DNA of 64,000 nt, from contig OX377201.1 of the NCBI GenBank assembly GCA_947396885.1, forward strand, positions 23,351,923 through 23,415,922, in the 5' to 3' direction. The notes beneath the pieces were generated by a model. That model worked only from the letters and a program-made list of their open reading frames with translations, was not told the DNA's origin and searched no databases. Every line of letters starts with the position of its first letter. The first letter of the stretch is position 1. The translations under genes were made by a program, and so were the position numbers. The DNA is from Heligmosomoides polygyrus polygyrus (lineage: Eukaryota; Nematoda; Chromadorea; Rhabditida; Heligmosomidae). This document shows positions 10,781 through 20,816 of this stretch, one piece after another.

Positions 10781-11401
10781 AGGCGCGCCCGTGCCATCGC
10801 CTCTGCGCACTCTTACTTTCTGCGCTCTGGATTGTCCTCGTGTCATTGTCTCTCGTGCTCTCCCACTGTCTGCGTCTCTGGGCAGGGCGCGCGCCGTCGG
10901 CCAGGGTCTCCTCGCTATCGCGCCCTACACATGCGTCTGTGCACGCTCTTGCGCTCTGCGCTCGCAAAGCTTCTCGAAGCGGTCTTGGCGTAATCAATAC
11001 TGCCGCCGCCTAGTCTAGACCGTCTCTGCGCTACTCGCCCCCGTGACGTCAACTTCGGCGCACGAATAGGGTTTTGCCCGACGTCTGGCATCTCTCGCTG
11101 CAAATTGAACCTCTTGCTCGTAGTCGCAGTGTACATCTCGCCGTGCTTTTTTGCCGTGCTTTTGATGTGTTCGCTCACCGCTCCTCAACGGGCACATTTT
11201 CTATACCGTCAAAAGCGGGGTTCTTGGGTCCACGGGATTTCGTTCTGCTTACTGGTGGTGAACGATCCATGGGGTCATGAATTCATTGGTGCCAGATATG
11301 TCCAGGGAAAAATGACTTGCCCATCATCAGAATCTCGCAAGCCATTGGATATACAAAATACATACTTGAAGTTCGGCGATGATCCCGAGACTTCGCCAGG
11401 C
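10781..11401. other. Interior of the giant element with no recognised feature
   Basis: GC-rich, C/T-biased sequence rich in CTCTGCGC-type words. Open frames occur on both strands without family motifs. I see nothing functional. Confidence 0.35.
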
Positions 11402-11605
11402 GGCGCAATGTGACTCAGGGGGGTCACCCCCTACTCAGTTGTTGTCCGCCTTAGTAAAGGATACGTGTGTGTGAAATTACATCGGAAATGGCCTACCTCA
11501 GTTCACTGTAGGGGTAGAACACACCAGTGCTGCAAAAAAAAATCCGGTTTCAAAAAGCACAAACCGTTGTGTAGGGGGTGACCCCCCCCCGGGCCACATT
11601 GCGCC
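11402..11605. repeat. MITE (GGCGCAAAGCGGCTC family), diverged
   Basis: Ends GGCGCAATGTGACTCAGGGG and CCGGGCCACATTGCGCC are inverted. The middle shares TGTAGGGGTAGAACACACCA with a fragment at 49385-49500. Better copies are at 22467-22683, 22999-23216 and 56631-56854. Confidence 0.6.
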
Positions 11606-11892
11606 CGCCAGGCATTCATCTTTGACGGTATCGCGAATGAGCCTGGTGCATCTTAAACGGGGGTCATTGCAGGTCTATCATATTTAGCTTTAATAGTGAA
11701 GGCTTGTGCATGATGGTAACTTTTGCATCGGACATCAAGCCCTCATTCTTAGTGCTAGATACCAGAAACTGATTTCTGAGTGTATTCCGTGAGATTCTTT
11801 TGAAGCGTTTATGGATCTGCCAGGATCACAGGTAACGTATGGCACATAGCTATATTGTCTTTTGTTTTTCATCCGTCATATATACTGAGGTA

Positions 11893-12189
11893 CGGGCGCG
11901 TGTAGCGCAGTCGGAGGAGGCGCGACTGTCGTGTGCACCCGATACCAGGTTCCTGGTTCGGATTTCCCGCCCAGGCCAACCAAGCCTTCCATCCCTCCGG
12001 GGTCGGTGAATTGGTACCAGACTTCTCTGGGAAGGATAGAGCGCTGACTTGTTCATCGGCTGGCCACCGCAAGTCATTGTATGGCCAAATACGCATTCAT
12101 GTCGCCTCCACGACATCCCGTAAAAGTAGAATGCGCTGGCGCATCCCAGAAGGGATTGAGTAACGCCGTCCTTTATCCTTATCCTTATC
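11893..12189 (+). mobile_element. SINE1 copy with 16-bp target duplication
   Basis: Flanked by the perfect direct repeat CATATATACTGAGGTA (11877-11892 and 12190-12205). The copy begins near GGGCGCGTGTAGCGCAGTCG, has a B-box-like GGTTCGGATTTCC, and ends in a CCTTTATCCTTATCC tail. The duplication proves it moved as one unit and fits LINE-driven retrotransposition. The RTE-type LINE of this window is the obvious candidate partner (inference). Confidence 0.9.
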
Positions 12190-12205
12190 CATATATACTG
12201 AGGTA

Positions 12206-13394
12206 GCGCTTTTATGATTTATGAGCTGGGCCATGCCCTCTTTATTACACGGAGGATCTTACTGTTGGGATGAGAAAATGTTCTTGAGCTCAGAATGAAC
12301 TGAGACACACATGAACAACATGGTTCATCCAATTAAGTTTTTAGCTTTTCGACCAGCTATTCCGGAATATTTCCGCTGTGCATGTGCTGATTCATGTTAC
12401 TACATCATTGTAAAGATGGTCGGAAAGATTATAGGAGTATCGGTAGGCCTTTATCCTGACTATTATAAGGATATTCAGCCATCGAGCTAGACCTCAAGAG
12501 TCCCAGAGAGATGGAGAGAGTTTCAGTTTGTCCTTAGGCAGCACTAGATACCTCCTTCACTCCTTAGGTAGTTTAGGTTCTAAAAGTTCCCCCTAAACGC
12601 TTCACTGTAACCTCTAAAAGTGCCAGCACAACCGACCTTAGCGTGAAGCGCACGGTCTTAGCCACTGTAGATTTCACAAGACGTCATCGTTTCCAGAGAC
12701 TCCATAATCGCGGCCGTGAGCTCATCACTGACACGTGGACCAAGTATGGAGACGTTCGCGCCCTTGTGCACACTTCCGTCCTGCCGCGCTCGCAGTTTTC
12801 CTTAGAAAAACAAGTACATATCTGTCCCCACATGCTCCATTTCATTTAAATAGAATGCTTTATCAAAAAGGTCTCCATGTACTTCCTATCTTACTGCGAT
12901 AATCATTTGATCTGTGGAAGCAGTATTTCCATCTATTGCTTTTGCTTAATTCTAGATTACGCATCTAAAGAACTGCTAAGGGGTTGGAATATTAATGGTC
13001 ATTCGAGCGACGAAAGCTTTTTGTTGAAACGCAATGCAGGTTAAGGTAAAGTTTTTGAATCAACAACTTTTTCGACTTTCTTAAAACGTGCAGAGTTTGA
13101 TTTGAAAGGTGTCCGACTAGAAAGAAAGGCAAAAGTAAAAAAAATTTGGCAAGAAAGAGGCTTAGCTTGAGATGAAAATAACACGACAAACAGATCCCGC
13201 ATCATCTTGTATTACCATTAGCAGAAAATCCTATAAAAATTTAGTTGTACTGCACCACATGTCAACTAACTCTTACTGTTTACGATTTACGACGGTTTTT
13301 GGTAGTTTTACGAATTTACGAAATTTGATTTACCAAATTTTGAATTGAATTTACACACTTCCCTGGTCCAGATCCGAAGAGCCCGCCGAGTGAC
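12206..13394. other. Interior of the giant element with no recognised feature
   Basis: No coding exon, RNA or repeat family identified. Ordinary AT content. Confidence 0.35.
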
Positions 13395-14251
13395 CATGTG
13401 GTTGCAAAAACCACATGGAATATTAAAAATAAACGCCGCCTGAAACCATGCATTTCCGACCTGATTGGTTGTGCATGGGCTGAATGTTGGTACATTCTTG
13501 TTACTTCTTAGCCTGATTAACCTGTGATGTGCTTTAGAACTTAAAAATTACGTGAAAGACGTACGTGACATGCGTGTTTACTGATTGCACAATTCAAATG
13601 TGAGCAGGAGCCCCATCTTCCAAGACGGATTCTGTGGACTGATGGAGCAACATTCAAGCTGAATGGAGAGGTTAATCGGTATAGATAAAACTACTGGGCG
13701 ATGGAAACGTTAAAAGAAGCACAGCACAGGTCAACGTGGCCAGATAGTGACAAGATCCTATCATGCACTCAACCCACGCACAATCAATCGAGTCTGAAAT
13801 GCAAGGTTTCAGGCGGAAGCATGGCGCAATCTTGATCATTTGCACACCACAGAAATCTTGTCACCCTGTCCTTTTATAAGAGTCTCAAACATCATAAAAA
13901 GCTTCACTAGCAGCAATGTTGGTACCTTTCTAACAGTACCTGCATTTTTAAAGGATACCCTATATTTTTCGCAAGCATTAACGTCCTTTCAAGTTCTGAA
14001 CCTTAAAAGAAGCACATATCCATCGATACGGCCACTTTGTGAAGAAATTATAACAAGTGTTCAAGGGAAACACAATCAATCTAGTGTAAAATGCAAAATT
14101 TTAGACGAGTGCATGGCACATTCAATACCGCTCATACACCGGAAAATTTCTACTATTTTTTAGGATTTCGATTAAGCTCTTATTTTCAGTACCTTTCCTG
14201 AGCAAAGTTATCACCCTTCAAACAATGTATACAGTTTTTTGAGACACCCTG
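13395..14251 (-). repeat. Foldback element (GGGTGTCTCAAAAA family), copy 2
   Basis: Its terminal motif reads TTTTTTGAGACACCCTGT at 14235-14251. The sequence runs leftward parallel to the copy at 40121-41230, with shared phrases such as AACGTTAAAAGAAGCACAGCAC. The inverted partner arm is truncated near 13395. Non-coding. Confidence 0.65.
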
Positions 14252-14252
14252 T

Positions 14253-14515
14253 ATACACAGTTGTATTCACGCATATATGCGCATGCATATACATATGTAT
14301 GTGTGTGTGCATATGTGGGTATATACACATATATGTATATAAATATGTATACACAAGTGTGTATACACGCATATACACATACGTATATTTATATTTGTAT
14401 ATTTACACATATATTTGTATCTACATATATCTGTATATATGCATGCATACACATGTATATATGCATAAATATACATACATGTGTTTATGTATTTATATGT
14501 TCACACATAAATATG
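14253..14515. repeat. ATACAC/ATATGT microsatellite
   Basis: Alternating purine-pyrimidine tract of imperfect ATACACAT, ATATGTAT and related units starting directly next to the foldback end. Open frames through it (Tyr/Ile/Cys/His-rich) are artefacts of the repeat. Confidence 0.9.
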
Positions 14516-15175
14516 TTCGTATTAGGTACGAGCTGGATATACGTGAGTCAGGGTCAAGCGTGGGGTTCGATTTTTGCTGGAAATTTACGACCCCCCCCCC
14601 CTCAGAAGCGGAGTTTGTACGACCCCCTCCCTCTCTCTTCCACTGTTCTATTTCTTGCTTTTCTTGATTTTTTCAAGGTTTCTTGTGCAGTTTGAACTCT
14701 TTAATAGATTCTTCTTTTCAGGTGCGGCTTCGGCACTGAAGAGGACAATGAAACGAGTTCCCTGAACAATAATGTTTTCAAAACACAATAAAATTCTTTA
14801 AAATTTTGAACGCTATTTTCGACACTTCAAAATAAAGATCTTCTGGTAGCAGTTTCCAATCATCACTGTTCAATTTATGGAGTTTTTTTTTCAGGACACC
14901 ATGGACACGGAACGTTCTTCTACCTGAAGTAGCGACGTTTGCATCTGAAATTGTGCTCTGAAATTGTGTTATATAAAAATCTGAGTATTACTTTCTGACG
15001 ACGACTTAAGTGCTTTTCTTATGAATTTTTTGGAAGCGTTCCTCGAATCGATTATGGAGCGGAAAAAGGAAGGATGGACGGTGGACTTCTCTACGGAAAT
15101 AATGTTCTCCCATCCTAAGAAATCGTCATAAAAAACGAAAATGGAGCTAAAAAACCCCAGCTCTGTACATGATAC

Positions 15176-16700
15176 AGCAGAAAAACAAGATTCTCCGCAG
15201 CGATGACGGAACTGCGATGAAGATATGATTAGGATGGATCGCAAGCAAAATTCTCGCTTTTCATGAAAAAAAATTTTTTAGCAGAAGCAGACCACATATA
15301 CGAATAAAATTTTGCCACAAAAACTTCCAAGATCAATGCACGGTGAAAAAATCATGATTTTCTGGATCGAACAGGATGAATCGACCTCCGGTCGACTTTG
15401 CACCAACGTCATCGGAGCATGAAACTAAACGTTCAAAAAAAAGGTTCATAACTCGGTAAGTTTTTCGCATTTTGGAAATTTTTCTAGCCTCTCAAGAAAA
15501 GGATAAAACGCTCTTTCTCACATTGTAAAAATCTTTTCCAAAAAAAGGAGTCGTCACGCGTGGCTGCTGGTTCGATTTTTGAGCGAAAAAAAATTGAAGT
15601 GGCTTCACAAAAATATTCATAACTCGACTAATTTTTCGAAATTTAAAAACCCCGTTAGTTTTTCAGAAACTAGAGGAAGAGCCCTTTCTTGATATATAAG
15701 AATTAATGTCCAAAAATTCGGTCTTCATGCGCGGCAGGGGGGTTCGATTTCGGGTCCATTTCGCAAAAATACGTACCGAAAATCGAACCCCCCTGCCCCG
15801 CATAAGACCCCTTTCTTGGAAAACGGTTCTTATATGGTTAGAAAGCATATTTGCTCTATTTTTTGATGAGCGAGCGGGATTTTTAAATTTCAAAAAAATA
15901 GCCGAATTATGAACATTCTTGTGAAATCACTCCGATGACGCCGGTGAAGGATTCAGTTCACGACTTGCAAAAATTGATCATAACTCGGCTATTTTTCAAA
16001 AATCAAAAATCCCGCTCGCTCATCAAAAAATAGAGTAAATATGCTTTCTAACCATATAAGAACCGTTTTCCAAGAAAGGGGTCTTCATGCGGGGCGGGGG
16101 GGGGTTCGATTTTCGGTACGCATTTTTGCGAAATGGACCCGAAATCGAACCTCCCCTGCCGCGCATGAAGACCGAAATTTTGGACATTAATTCTTATATA
16201 GCAAGAAAGTGCTCTTTCTCTAGTTTCTGAGAAGCTAGCGGGATTTTGAAACTTCGAAGAATTGGTCAAGTTATGAATATTTTTGTGAAGCCACTTCATT
16301 TTTTTTTGCTCAAAAATTGAACCAACCGCCACGCGCGACGACTCCTTTTTTGAAAAACGATCTTTACACGATGAGAAAGTGCGTCTCATCTGCTTTGCGA
16401 AATGCTAAAAGAATTTTCAAAATTCGAAAAACTTACCGAGTTATGAACCTTTTTGTGAACGTTCAATTTTATGCTCCGATGACGTTGGTGCAAAGTCGAC
16501 CAGAGGTCGATTCAACAATCACAATTTTTTCACAATTATTCAAAACCTCTAGGTTCTTGTGGCTAGATTTTATCCGTATGGGTGATCTGCTTCGGCTAGA
16601 AAATAATATTTTCATGAAAAATGAGAATTTTGTATGTGATCCATCCTCGTCATATCTTCATCGCAGCGGAGAAGCATAGTTTTATTGTATGTTAAGCATG
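15176..16700. repeat. 1.5-kb imperfect palindrome
   Basis: Two arms of about 750 bases face each other around 15945. Paired examples: GGTTCTTATATGGTTAGAAAGC (about 15822) with its complement at about 16041; TTCGATTTCGGGTCCATTTCG (about 15746) with CGAAATGGACCCGAAATCGAA (about 16129); the GGATCGCAAGCAAAATTCTC end with the GAGAATTTTGTATGTGATCC end. Within each arm a unit of roughly 150 bases (TTCATAACTCG ... GGTTCGATTTT) recurs two to three times. No coding function is visible. Confidence 0.75.
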
Positions 16701-16808
16701 GCTTAAAATCCTACTATATATAAGCGAGAACGGTCGTTTGTCTGTGGGTGAGTTTGTGTGTGTTTGTTTGCACAGAAGTGCTGGGGGAGTGTGTTTGGAG
16801 AAGTGTGG

Positions 16809-16841
16809 GGAAGTGGGGGGGGGGGGGGGGGGGGGGGGGGG
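16809..16841. repeat. Poly-G tract
   Basis: A run of more than 20 uninterrupted G residues within AGTGGGG...GAGGAGG. It could form quadruplex structure. Its exact length is prone to sequencing error. Confidence 0.85.
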
Positions 16842-16910
16842 AGGAGGTTGCAGTTGTCACCAGTTTGTCAACTGTTGTAGTTGTCGACGGGTGTCCATGT
16901 TCAGGCGACA

Positions 16911-17290
16911 TGTCACCGATGTCGCGCAAAGGACCGTCGTTCATCAGGTGCCTGGGTTTAGAAGTGGTGTCACCGATGTCGCGAAAGGTCTGTCTGGATT
17001 CAGACGACGTGTCACCGATGTCGCGCTAGGGGTTCCGGATTCACACGACGTGTCAACGATGTCGCGCAAACCACATCCGACTTGAGAAGACATGTCACCG
17101 ACGTCGCTCATCAGGTGCCTGCATTCAGAAGAGGTGTCACCAATGTCGCGAAGGGCCTTCCAGATTCAGACGACGTGTCACCGATGTCGCGCAAAGCACG
17201 TTCGGGTTGAGAACACATGTCACTGACGTTGTTCAACAGGCCACCGGGTTTGGAAGAGGTGTCACTGCTGTCGCGCGAGGTTTCCGGATT
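16911..17290 (+). repeat. 42-bp minisatellite, about nine units
   Basis: The core word TGTCACCGATGTCGCG and variants starts at 16911, 16968, 17010, 17051, 17093, 17135, 17176, 17218 and 17260. That is a spacing of 41-42 bases after the first unit. 42 is a multiple of three, so it stays open in some frames, but there are no splice sites or start context suggesting a gene. Confidence 0.85.
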
Positions 17291-17299
17291 CAGACGACG

Positions 17300-17960
17300 T
17301 GATACCGGTGAAGGTGGGACCAGTAATTGGGGACCGGTGAAGGATGGGGTTCCAGTAAGGGGGAGCGGTGAAGGGTTGACCAATAAAGGAGGGCCAGTGA
17401 AGGTAGACCAGCAATGGGGCCGGTAAGGGGGGGGGGGGCGAAGCAGCGAAGGGGACCGGTGAAAGGGGGGAGGGGTCCAGTGAAGATGGGACCGGTGAGG
17501 AAGGGACCAGTAATGGGGACCGGTGAAGGGGTGGGGGGGGGGGAGTGGTCCAGTGAAGGGTGGACCGGTGAAGCAGGGGGAGGGGTCCAGTGAAAGGGTG
17601 ACGGTAGAATGTTGACCAGTGAAGAGGGGACCAGGTGAAGGGGGGACCGCTGAGGAAGGGATCAGCAATGGGCACCGGTGAGGTAGTGGGGGGGGGGGGG
17701 AAGCGGCCAGTGAAGGGGGACCGGAAAAGGGTTGATGAGTTAAAAGGGTACCAGTGAGGGTGGGACCAGTAATGGGGATCGGTGAAGGATAGGATAACCA
17801 GCGAAGAGGGGACAAAGGGAGGTCCAGTGAAGGTGGTTGCAGTAGTAGGGACCGACGAAGGGGAGGGGGACCAGTGAAGGGTGAACCGGAAATGGGCTGA
17901 CAATAAAGGGAAACCAGTGATAAGGGACCAGTTAAAGGGGGTCCAGTGAAAGTGGTGGGC
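17300..17960 (+). repeat. GGACCRGTGAAGGGG short-unit satellite
   Basis: About 35-40 imperfect units of 15-20 bases built on GGACCAGTGAAGGGG / GGACCGGTGAAGG with variable G runs. They directly follow the 42-bp minisatellite. Pro/Ser/Thr-rich frames on the minus strand are by-products. Confidence 0.85.
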
Positions 17961-19404
17961 CTGCTTTGTCCTATTCCGCTATACCATTCTATATAGCAAA
18001 ACCAGTTTCTTAATGAATGAGAGAAGGCCTAAAGAGGAGAAGACGTTCGGGGTGTTATATACTCCGAGTTTGGGGCGAAGCCCCAACCAGACGTTTGGCG
18101 GCCGGCAGGCCGTTGAGCGTCTGGTTTTATATGATGCAATTCCACTCTCTGTCGCCCTGTCCTTCAGAAGGCAGAAAAAAATTTCCAGCGAGGAGTCCAT
18201 CCATATTTCAATCGCGATTGGTCATGTCAGAGAACGCACTAGCCGCATTAAACTGCCGTGACACGGAGATTTTTTTAAGGCTCCTGGAAAATTCATAAAG
18301 CTTTAGTAGATGTGTTTTCTATGCTTTAAAAGGCAGGTTCTAAAAGTAACGTGTTCCATGTGATTAGTGTGTGATATCTTTTCGGTAAATCGAGACGTCT
18401 GGTCATATAGAATATCGTTTCAGAGAAACATAGTTTTATCACTGTGTGTCAAACGGGCTTAAAATTTTATAGGGTGCGATTTCATCTTCTGATGCTGTTT
18501 CCTGCAGGAGAGAAATTACTTTTCAAGCAAGTCCGTCCTTCGGTTGCCATTCCGTCATCGACTCGAAGAGCGCTTCAAAAATCTTGTAGGGAAAGCACTT
18601 AGGTCGTCCTCAGTAATTAACACTTGAAATTTTATAGAGTGCAATTCTGGAAGTAGATGTCGCTCATCAGGCAGAAAACTACCGTGTCCATGACGTCCTG
18701 GGAAAATCTGAAAAAATGAAAATCTCTTATTGACTATAAATCTGCAGACAGGAAATCTTTATTTTTCACTGCACAGTAATCGGCATTAAATTCTTTTTTT
18801 GATATTCAATCCTATTTTTAACTCCAGGAAACGCATGTGCTTGTATATCTCCGCATTGTCGTAGTCACACCTGGAAAAAACAACTTATTAATAGATGCAA
18901 ACATCATCTAAAAACCTGAATTTGTAGAGAGTCCTCTGCCAAAACCGAGAGAGTACGACCCCCCCCCTCCAGACGAGGCCGCAGTACAACCCCCCCCCCT
19001 TCGATTCCCGAACCTCAAGCTTGACCCTGACGTGAGTATATGGCTGCCCAAGCATCGGAAATACGAAGGCACGGTTATCGGACCGAAGGCACCATTATCC
19101 TACAACCGTGTAGCAACCGAACGGCAACACAATAGCAACCAAAGGCAACTGCTATTTGCAACAGAATAGCAACAGGAGCCGCTCCTTAGTTGACCGGCTT
19201 CTCCCGGATAGCAAGAGCGGTCCCCCCCCCCCCCAATAGCAACTGGAGCCTCGCGATCGCGTGGCTCGTGTTGCTATTCGGTTCGGCTCGTCGAACCCGA
19301 ATGTCCGAGTATGATTCAAATCATTTTCGGCGGTGTCGCTCCAGCGGTGCCGCCTGCCGGCCAGGATAGGGCAGCGGCAACGCCGCGGAAGTATGCGGAG
19401 GCCT

Positions 19405-19435
19405 TAACGCCGTCATTTATTCGTTTATCCTTTTT
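19405..19435 (+). repeat. Displaced 3' tail of the SINE1 copy at 9876
   Basis: TAACGCCGTCATTTATTCG and the following TTTATCC match the last bases of other SINE1 copies (TAACGCCGTCCTTTATCC). The head ends at 10143, across the giant insertion. Confidence 0.7.
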
Positions 19436-20130
19436 GCTGATCTGCGGTTTAATAAAGGTCAATTCGGTTCAGAAGAGTTCGGTTTGACTTCAAAAGTCTT
19501 AAAGCTTGCTTAGAAAAGTGTCCAATTTGATTTCAGAAGTGTTCCATTCGAGGCGAAGATGGTATATATTCCACCTGGTTGACGTCGTTTTACGTTCCTT
19601 TCGTGATTGTCGTGGCAGAAAATTATTATAGTAGGCTTAGGCCGGTGACTAAGGTCATGATCACCGATTTCGCCCAAACTTCGTCTATGGGATTATCTGG
19701 GGCGCTAATCACGAATCCGTACATCCGTTTTGGGCATCATGGTGAAGTACGGTAGGTTACGGTGGGTGCGGTGGCTACAAGTCGGTCGGGATCCTGATCA
19801 TCTGTTGGTCGAATCCCCTTTCCGGCACTTCGCTCTTTGGTCAGCCATCGTAGTGCCACTGTTTCTTATCCGCTCGATATCACTGCCTTATCTCCCATCC
19901 AGAGAAGTGTCCGCTGCTAGTGGGCCTCATTCTACTCGTTGTCGTCGAATACTCGGTCGGGCGGAGCCGCGAGGACAAGTTGTCGCGTGTACCAGTTGTC
20001 CAGGACGCCGCGGGAACCGCTTCGCTTCAAAATCTTCCCGTTGGTTTGGCGGTTTTTAAAATGGAATTCTGGTTCCAGCTGTAGCGACAGGGGTTCATTT
20101 TTTCTCTCTTGCATAACCGAGTGCTGTTCC
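19436..20130. other. Spacer upstream of the CENP-C-like gene
   Basis: Includes at 19660-19800 a degenerate relative of the foldback at 24975-25177 (shared TTTCGCCCAAACTTCG). Otherwise nothing recognised. Confidence 0.35.
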
Positions 20131-20360
20131 CAGATCTATTCTAGGTGCAATTCTTGTTGTGGTGGCCGCTCTTAAGCGGTTTCCCGACATAACGAAAAAA
20201 GGTGAGCACAGAAGTCGTATCTATATGAGTGTTCCACGACCATGTGGAGTCTCGGAGCGGGCAGCAGCCCGATAAATACCTTGTTTCCCTTTTTGTGTTC
20301 CGGTATGTCGGAAAATCGCTTAAGAATGGCCACCACTAACCACGATTGCACCTAGATCTG
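20131..20360. repeat. Foldback element, 230 bp
   Basis: Left arm CAGATCTATTCTAGGTGCAA ... GTGGTGGCCGCTCTTAAGCG, right arm CGCTTAAGAATGGCCACCAC ... TTGCACCTAGATCTG. Arms of about 60 bases. It ends 450 bases before the start codon of the CENP-C-like gene. Confidence 0.7.
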
Positions 20361-20800
20361 TTAAGACACATTCAGATAAACAAGGGTAGCAGCAGCATCG
20401 TGATGGTTTAGCGTTAGCTTTGAACTAAAATTTTCTCTCAATATGGAATTTACGATGCCGGAATCGCATTGGACATCTAGATTCTCAGCACGATGCGGGT
20501 ATGAGTGGTGGCAGTACATTGTAGGCTTGGAAATTTTCAATATACAGCTGATGTAGAGTAGAACACTCCCCTTACCTAGCGGAGGCCCACCTCCACACTA
20601 GGATTGTGCCACTCGGATAGTAGACTCTGGTTGGAAAAAAGCACGAAAAAATGCGTCGTCATAGGGCAGCACACTTTTTCCATAGCCGCATTGCGCCAAA
20701 CTCTCTTCAACTCGTTATAGTTCTAACTGAAGACAAGCGATACAATCTCTCGAACGAAACCTACATGATCCGACTACTGCAAGCCCAGAAGCGTTGGTTC

Positions 20801-20816
20801 CGGTTGTTTCCAGAGA
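20801..20816 (+). promoter_or_regulatory. Probable trans-splice acceptor of the CENP-C-like gene
   Basis: CGGTTGTTTCCAG ends at 20813 and the start codon follows after only three bases (AGA). A pyrimidine-rich acceptor directly before the ATG with no room for an exon is typical of spliced-leader addition in nematodes. It supports the chosen start. Confidence 0.55.

Larger units (their letters stand above)
14541..19034. repeat. Inner inverted-repeat pair inside the giant element
   Basis: GTGAGTCAGGGTCAAGCGTG (about 14543) is inverted at about 19009-19034 (CAAGCTTGACCCTGACGTGAG). Just inside each copy lie C-rich runs next to TACGACCCCC. The pair encloses the palindrome and both satellites, so it may be a separate nested 4.5-kb element or an inner part of the long arms. 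Confidence 0.5.
10144..19404. mobile_element. Giant inverted-repeat element, 9.26 kb, TAA duplication
   Basis: The left end AGGCCCCGCAGACTTC is inverted at the right as GGAAGTATGCGGAGGCCT. The similarity continues inward for about 350-400 bases: GTTCGACGAGCCGAAC at 10376-10391 matches GTTCGGCTCGTCGAAC near 19280-19300, and both arms hold repeated AATAGCAAC/GTTGCTATT words. TAA lies at each junction and the two outer flanks are consecutive pieces of one SINE1 copy. The inside carries nested MITEs, a SINE with its own target duplication, a foldback element, a palindrome and two satellites. No transposase is visible. Its ends match short MITEs at 1865-1931 and 55884-56026, so it may be a giant non-autonomous Harbinger-like member. 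Confidence 0.7.

Noticed and set aside
14239..14695. Open frames over 140 codons on both strands, Tyr/Ile/Cys-rich
   Set aside because: They are readings of the ATACAC/ATATGT microsatellite.
16911..17290. Regularly spaced repeats resembling a CRISPR array
   Set aside because: Contiguous diverging 42-bp units without unique spacers, in a eukaryotic genome, with no cas genes.
16714..17903. Long Pro/Ser/Thr-rich frames (up to 234 codons) on the minus strand and Asp/Val-rich frames on the plus strand
   Set aside because: They follow the 42-bp and GGACCAGTGAAGG satellites. No introns, motifs or composition independent of the repeat.
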